From positions 956,001-1,020,000 of the forward strand of contig NZ_CP014327.1 of assembly GCF_000812665.2 (NCBI RefSeq): a stretch of 64,000 nt of DNA, in the 5' to 3' direction. Position numbers and translations under genes: made by a program. The stretch's first letter is position 1; every line of letters begins with the position of its first letter. Shown here in pieces: positions 59,591 through 64,000 of the stretch. The notes beneath the pieces were generated by a model that did not search any database, was not told the origin of the DNA, and saw only the letters and a program-made list of their open reading frames with translations. The DNA comes from Falsihalocynthiibacter arcticus (GTDB lineage Bacteria > Pseudomonadota > Alphaproteobacteria > Rhodobacterales > Rhodobacteraceae).

Positions 59591-60228
59591 GCTACAAAAC
59601 ACTTGACGACTTTGCAGTATCTAAAGGTGGCGTCTATATGCGTTATTCGGATGATATTTTGCTAATTATTCCTGCGGAAGATGGAGTTGCGGAAGAAGCC
59701 GAAAAACTTGCTATTGCAGAAATCAAAAAATCTGGTTCAAAGCTAATTATCAAACAGGAAAAAACTTGCATTGCCGAGTTTCAGAAATCGAAGAGTGGGT
59801 TGATGTTTTCGCACATCAAGGGCCTTCAGGGGCATAACGGTTTCGAATATTTAGGGTTTCAGTATGATGGCAAGTTTGTGTACGTACGTGACAGCACAAT
59901 ATAGCGGCTATATTGCAAAGTAGCCCGTACTGCAAAAGGCATCGCGAACGGTTTTTCAAAGTCCCACCCAAGTTTGACCGCAGAAGAAATATTAGATGCC
60001 TTCAATTACTCAAACTTTAGCCAACGATATAGTAGGGTAGACTCTCTCGAATGGTCGCCCGATGACTATGCAACATGGACATTTTATAGCTACTTGAAGC
60101 GGGCATCAGAGACCTTTGGTGCAAAGGGAATAAAGATCATGCCTCAAGCGAGAAACTTCAAGCAGTTCATGCGCAAGCGATTATCTGAAGCGATGGACCG
60201 TGCCGTAATAAAGCGACACGCTTCCTAA
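59578..60228 (+). pseudogene. Reverse transcriptase remnant (YSDD motif), N-terminally truncated and with an in-frame TAG
   Basis: Frame 1 reads DDFAVSKGGVYMRYSDDILLIIPAEDG, with YSDD as the RT palm catalytic motif (YxDD), followed by IIKQEKTCIAEF and FEYLGFQYDGKFVYVRDSTI, the RT 'LGF' thumb region. A TAG at 59902-59904 interrupts the frame, but the same frame continues with KVARTAKGIANGFSKSHPSLT and a C-terminal part to TAA at 60226-60228. The N-terminal fingers and the first Asp motif are absent: the sequence starts at the IS3 remnant. YSDD rather than the YADD of group II introns, and the C-terminal helical domain, suggest an Abi/DRT-like or other stand-alone bacterial RT. The exact class cannot be fixed from this fragment. 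Confidence 0.75.
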
Positions 60229-60331
60229 GTCACAACCCTTGACTATGATGGCCCTGAGTGGATTTAGCCTTCAATCAAGATGTCGTCACATTCGCCCGCC
60301 GCTACGGCCTCGTTGTTTTCCACCTGCATTA

Positions 60332-60339
60332 ATTTAGCC
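60332..60339. repeat. Left target-site duplication of the IS66 element (ATTTAGCC)
   Basis: ATTTAGCC directly before the left inverted repeat is identical to 62805-62812, directly after the right one. IS66 elements make 8-bp duplications, so this defines the ends of the insertion. Confidence 0.9.
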
Positions 60340-60361
60340 GTAAGCGCTGCTTTGGTCCCAC

Positions 60362-61933
60362 CTATGCGGCGTAGTTCCACGGTAGCAGCTGCTCGATGTG
60401 CTTCTGCTTATGTCCGTTGACTATGGCTGTGAGGACGCTGGTCAGGTAGCTGTGCGGTTCGATTTTGTTCAGTTTGCAGGTCTCGATCAGCGACGCGAGC
60501 ATGGCCCAGTTTTGTGCGCCAGCGTCGTGACCCGCGAAGAGCGCGTTCTTTCTTTGCAGGGCGATGGGGCGGATTGTGCGTTCTACGGCGTTGCTGTCCA
60601 TCTCGATGCGACCGTCGGTCAGGAACAAGATCAGGCCATCCCAGTATTTGGCGATGTATTTGAGCGCTGCGCCAGTTGGAGATTTGGCAGAGACCTGCGT
60701 TCTTGTGTGATCCAGCCATATTTTGAAGGTCGCTACTTTTGGCGCAGATTTTTGCTGTCGCATCGCTAAGCGTTCCTCAGCGGATTGACCTCGGACTTGG
60801 CCTTCGATCCGGTAGAGGACTGCGATCTGTTTGAGACCCTCCTCGGCGATGGGGGCCACGTTATTATGGGTCAACTCATAGAGTTTGCGTCGTGCATGAG
60901 CCCAGCAATACGCCAGTTGGATCGGGGCATTGTCCCGCAAATTAAGCACGCGGTTGTATCCGGCATAACCGTCCACTTGCAGGATGCCACCAAAGCCCTG
61001 CAAAATCTCGGTTGCGTATTTGCCGGATCGTCCTGGCGCATAAGTAAAGGCCACCCCGGGTGCTTCTGGCCCATTCCAAGCGCGATCATCGCGGGCGAGC
61101 GCCCAGAAGTAACCTTTCTTGGTTCTACCTCGCCCAGGGTCGAGCACCGGCGCCGGCGTCTCATCCATAAACAGTTTTGTGGATCTCTTGAGGTGTGCCA
61201 GCAGAGCGTCATGGACAGGCTTCAGTTCATGCGCGGCTTTCCCAACCCAGAATGCCAGTGTTGATCGGTCGATATCAACGCCTTGCCGTGCATAGATTTG
61301 TGACTGACGATACAATGGCAGATGATCGGCATATTTGGACACAATCACACTGGCAATGGTGGCCTCAGTCGGCATGCCGCCTTCGATCAGGCGTGGTTTG
61401 GCAGGTGCTTGGACAATGCCTGCCTCGCAGTCACGGCAGGCATATTTGGGGCGGCGTGTGACAATGACGCGGAACTGCGCGGGCACGATGTCTAGGCGTT
61501 CGCTGACATCTTCACCTATGATGTGGCGCTCAGCGCCGCAGCCACAGATCGTGCTGTCGGGTGCAAAAACCTCTTCAACACGCGGCAGATGTTTTGGCAG
61601 CACACCACGCCCTTTGGGTGGCTTCGTCGCGCCTGCTGTCTTTGGCGGGTCAATCGCTACGTCCTCAGCATGGACGACAGCCATGGCTGTTTCGATGTCC
61701 TCCAACGCGAGGTGATATTGATCCGGATCGCCTTTCTCGGACTTCGCCCCGTAGAGCGCCCGCTTGAAGTCAGTCAACAGCTTCTCGAGGCGAATGATGC
61801 GGTCTTCCTTGCGTTGGATGATGCCGTCACGCTCGGTAAGGGTCGTATTCTGCGCACTGATATGGGCCTCGGCGGCCGCCAAAAGTGCTTTGAGCGCATC
61901 GATATCGTCAGGAAGATCAGTGGCGGATGTCAT
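60362..61933 (-). CDS. tnpC: IS66 transposase TnpC
   Basis: 523 residues, the full length of IS66 TnpC. N-terminal coiled coil (LAAAEAHISAQNTTLTERDGIIQRKEDRIIRLEKLL), then the zinc-finger-like CGCGAERHIIGEDVSE and the DDE catalytic core: the first Asp in FMDETPAPVLDPG, the second in ILQVDGYAGYN, the Glu in RIEMDSNAVERTIRPIALQRKNALFAGHD. The C-terminal IS66_C part ends TSVLTAIVNGHKQKHIEQLLPWNYAA. The catalytic strand-transfer enzyme of the element. Confidence 0.97.
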   Translation of the reverse strand: MTSATDLPDDIDALKALLAAAEAHISAQNTTLTERDGIIQRKEDRIIRLEKLLTDFKRALYGAKSEKGDPDQYHLALEDIETAMAVVHAEDVAIDPPKTAGATKPPKGRGVLPKHLPRVEEVFAPDSTICGCGAERHIIGEDVSERLDIVPAQFRVIVTRRPKYACRDCEAGIVQAPAKPRLIEGGMPTEATIASVIVSKYADHLPLYRQSQIYARQGVDIDRSTLAFWVGKAAHELKPVHDALLAHLKRSTKLFMDETPAPVLDPGRGRTKKGYFWALARDDRAWNGPEAPGVAFTYAPGRSGKYATEILQGFGGILQVDGYAGYNRVLNLRDNAPIQLAYCWAHARRKLYELTHNNVAPIAEEGLKQIAVLYRIEGQVRGQSAEERLAMRQQKSAPKVATFKIWLDHTRTQVSAKSPTGAALKYIAKYWDGLILFLTDGRIEMDSNAVERTIRPIALQRKNALFAGHDAGAQNWAMLASLIETCKLNKIEPHSYLTSVLTAIVNGHKQKHIEQLLPWNYAA

Positions 61934-61987
61934 GGGTGTTTGATACCAAAAACCGCACCAAACTACCCGCCTAAAGCACCACCCGAG

Positions 61988-62341
61988 TCATTCTGCCGCA
62001 GCCGGTGGGCGGGTCTCCAATGCAGTCACGCGACGCCAATCGAGCCCCGCAAACAGCGTCTCAAATTGAGCCGGATCAAGCCGCAAAACGCCATCCTTGA
62101 TGGCGGGCCATTTGAACGCATTCTGCTCAAGCCGCTTGTACGCCATGACCAGGCCGGTTCCGTCCCACCAGATCATCTTGAGGCGATCCGCCCGTTTAGC
62201 ACGGAAGACATAGACCGCGCCATCAAAGGGCTTCTTGTGCAAATGGCTCTGCACCAGCGCGGCCAAACCGTCATGGCCTTTACGAAAGTCGACAGGTTTG
62301 GTCGCGACAAAGATCTGCACGCCATGCGACGGATGGATCAC
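61988..62341 (-). CDS. tnpB: IS66 accessory protein TnpB
   Basis: 117 residues. Typical IS66 Orf2: VQIFVATKPVDFRKGHDGLAALVQ, then FDGAVYVFRAKRADRLKMIWWDGTGLVMAYKRLEQNAFKWP. It is needed for transposition in the family but its biochemical role is not settled. This is not the RNA-guided TnpB of IS200/IS605; the shared name is coincidental. It overlaps tnpA by 4 bases. Confidence 0.96.
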   Translation of the reverse strand: MIHPSHGVQIFVATKPVDFRKGHDGLAALVQSHLHKKPFDGAVYVFRAKRADRLKMIWWDGTGLVMAYKRLEQNAFKWPAIKDGVLRLDPAQFETLFAGLDWRRVTALETRPPAAAE

Positions 62342-62721
62342 AGCGCAGCCGCGATCTCAGCGATGCGGGCCGCAGGCGTATCGGCGGCCAAGCGGATCGT
62401 TACTCCACCTTTGAGCAACTCAACGCTGGTCAAAGTGATGGGTCGTGTTGGAAGCACTTCAAGCGCCTTAGGGTTTGCAATCTGCACGGGCACAAAATCC
62501 ATCCCATCCAAGTTGGGTAAAACAAGTTTACCCGTCCGCGCCATACGTCGCCAATCTGAAACGCTGCTGGGTATCAAACCATATCGCTTGGCCACCCCAT
62601 TTACAGTCGCGCCCTCAATCAACGTTTCCGCAACAATCCGCGCCTTCAGTTCAAGAGGCCAGCGTCGCTTTCCGTCTGAACTGCGTGGAATCCTTGTGAG
62701 AAACTCATTCGTAGCTTCCAT
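62338..62721 (-). CDS. tnpA: IS66 accessory protein TnpA (HTH)
   Basis: 127 residues. An N-terminal helix-turn-helix of the transposase_8 type: RRWPLELKARIVAETLIEGATVNGVAKRYGLIPSSVSDWRRMAR. The second half, VQIANPKALEVLPTRPITLTSVELLKGGVTIRLAADTPAARIAEI, is the usual small IS66 Orf1 tail. It begins near the right end of the element; the promoter must lie in the 83 bases up to the inverted repeat. Confidence 0.95.
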   Translation of the reverse strand: MEATNEFLTRIPRSSDGKRRWPLELKARIVAETLIEGATVNGVAKRYGLIPSSVSDWRRMARTGKLVLPNLDGMDFVPVQIANPKALEVLPTRPITLTSVELLKGGVTIRLAADTPAARIAEIAAAL

Positions 62722-62804
62722 AGAGAAACTCCCTCCAAATTTATGAAGGGACGGAATCGCATATTAACCACCCAAGGGGAATGTGGGGTCAAACCAACGG
62801 TTAC

Positions 62805-62812
62805 ATTTAGCC
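62805..62812. repeat. Right target-site duplication of the IS66 element (ATTTAGCC)
   Basis: Identical to 60332-60339. Joining the two flanks across one copy restores the sequence before insertion. Confidence 0.9.
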
Positions 62813-62869
62813 ACAATCCTCCAAACGTTTCCTTATGCTTCCACAGTGCTTCCAGTGTTGTTTTTCGAA

Positions 62870-62895
62870 CGCAAGAAGCCCCGCAAGCGGGGTTC
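62870..62895 (-). terminator. Rho-independent terminator of the rRNA operon
   Basis: On the minus strand, AACCCCG-CTTG-CGGGGCTT forms a GC-rich hairpin followed by CTTGCGTT. It lies about 30 bases after the tRNA-fMet 3' end. The T tract is short but the position is right for the end of the 16S-23S-5S-fMet transcript. Confidence 0.7.
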
Positions 62896-62923
62896 ATAAC
62901 GTGTTGATATGTTTAGTAATTAT

Positions 62924-63000
<77 letters not shown>

Positions 63001-63094
63001 ACGCTTAGGCTTGTTGCCTTAGTTCGCATCCCAGTTTCTGTATTTTCTGGGATTTGAGGGATCGTTTGAGAGATACGTGTTATGTTTCTTACTA

Positions 63095-63211
63095 GGTTTG
63101 GCGGCGACCTACTCTCCCACGTCTTAAGACGCAGTACCATTGGCGCAACAGTGCTTAACTGCCGAGTTCGGGATGGGATCGGGTGTTTCACTTGTGCCAT
63201 GACCACCAAAC
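63095..63211 (-). rRNA. rrf: 5S ribosomal RNA
   Basis: About 117 bases. On the minus strand it begins GTTTGGTGGTCATGGC and includes the conserved CCCGATCCCATCCCGAACTC and GTGGGAGAGTAGG blocks; the ends pair (GTTTGG with CCAAACC). End positions are estimated from the terminal helix. Confidence 0.95.
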
Positions 63212-63344
63212 CGAGAAAGAAACACAACACACAGTTTTAACTATCAGATTTAGTTTCACTTAAAAAAGTGTAGCTTTTGATTATTCCGCCTGAACCCTTA
63301 CCAAACTTACGTTCGGGGGTCAGGTTTGTAGAAGTCTATCTTCT

Positions 63345-64000
<656 letters not shown>

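Larger units (their letters stand above)
60340..62804 (-). mobile_element. Complete IS66-family insertion sequence, 2465 bp
   Basis: The ends are imperfect inverted repeats, left from GTAAGCG at 60340 and right ending CGGTTAC at 62804, matching at about 15 of 20 positions. Both sides are flanked by the same 8 bases (ATTTAGCC). Inside are the three IS66 genes tnpA, tnpB and tnpC in that order on the minus strand, with tnpA and tnpB overlapping by 4 bases and a 54-base gap before tnpC. All three frames are open, so the element looks intact and recently inserted. It lies about 65 bases from the rRNA operon terminator. Confidence 0.93.

Noticed and set aside
61988..62341. TnpB as an RNA-guided nuclease
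   Set aside because: This is the short IS66 Orf2, not the IS200/IS605 TnpB; it has no RuvC motifs.
61523..62746. 407-codon plus-strand frame antisense to IS66 genes
   Set aside because: Antisense to three well-recognised IS66 frames; its composition is explained by their codon bias.
62646..62897. 83-codon minus-strand frame crossing the right end of IS66
   Set aside because: It overlaps tnpA in another frame and runs through the inverted repeat, the target duplication and the rRNA terminator; no family resemblance.

Overview
The window looks like chromosomal DNA from a marine Rhodobacteraceae (Roseobacter-group) alphaproteobacterium. The reasons are the flgE-flgK-flgL-flgI order, the 23S-5S-tRNA-fMet end of an rRNA operon, the sigma-K/RskA-like/fasciclin cluster, the paired gamma-glutamylpolyamine-synthetase-type genes, and moderate GC with relatives typical of that family. 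The species cannot be named from the sequence alone.

Layout. (1) 1-3750 (+): end of flgE, then flgK, flgL and flgI (flagellar hook, junction proteins and P-ring). (2) 3783-12545: an LpxL-type acyltransferase, then two convergent blocks that together hold all six pseudaminic acid enzymes: pseF, a pseG-pseH fusion and pseI (+), and pseB, pseC, a GT-B-like protein and a NanM-type sugar O-methyltransferase (-). The position next to flagellar genes suggests flagellin glycosylation. The pseG-pseH gene is broken by one extra C in a C6 run. (3) 12765-21346: an accessory block of a caspase-like protease, two lipoproteins, a CxxCxxCC-type protein, a methyltransferase, a membrane-anchored M15 peptidase, an OmpA protein and a PpkA-like Ser/Thr kinase. 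(4) 21389-44436 (-): a type VI secretion system (T6SS) in the order tssA, tssB, tssC, hcp, tagJ, tssE, tssF, tssG, clpV, vgrG, an unknown gene, PAAR, fha, tssK, tssL, tssM, tagF, pppA. It has the kinase/phosphatase/FHA/TagF phospho-control set but no recognisable tssJ, and its vgrG carries a one-base frameshift. (5) 44759-50727: a second accessory block of a small exported protein, ExbB, two ExbD, a TonB-like protein, a second caspase-like protease with a CxxCH tail, and a YceI-OmpA fusion. The TonB-like protein and the kinase on the other side of the T6SS share a C-terminal module, so the two blocks probably belong together. (6) 51135-55924: two divergent glutamine-synthetase-family genes with a duplicated palindromic operator between them, and a BCCT transporter. 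(7) 56105-59450: a YdeI-like protein, ECF sigma factor, anti-sigma factor, fasciclin protein and exported MsrB. (8) 59400-62804: mobile-DNA debris: an IS3 orfA remnant, a reverse transcriptase remnant, and an intact IS66-family element with a perfect 8-bp target duplication. (9) 62870-64000 (-): terminator, tRNA-fMet, 5S and the 3' part of 23S rRNA.

How the parts may work together. The pse enzymes would supply CMP-pseudaminic acid for surface glycosylation, most likely of flagellin. The T6SS is a contractile injection machine that appears to be under threonine-phosphorylation control. The flanking caspase, ExbBD and DUF4384-like genes are the least explained part of the window. They may form an envelope-spanning, proton-driven, protease-linked accessory to the T6SS; this is inference from gene neighbourhood and from the shared module.
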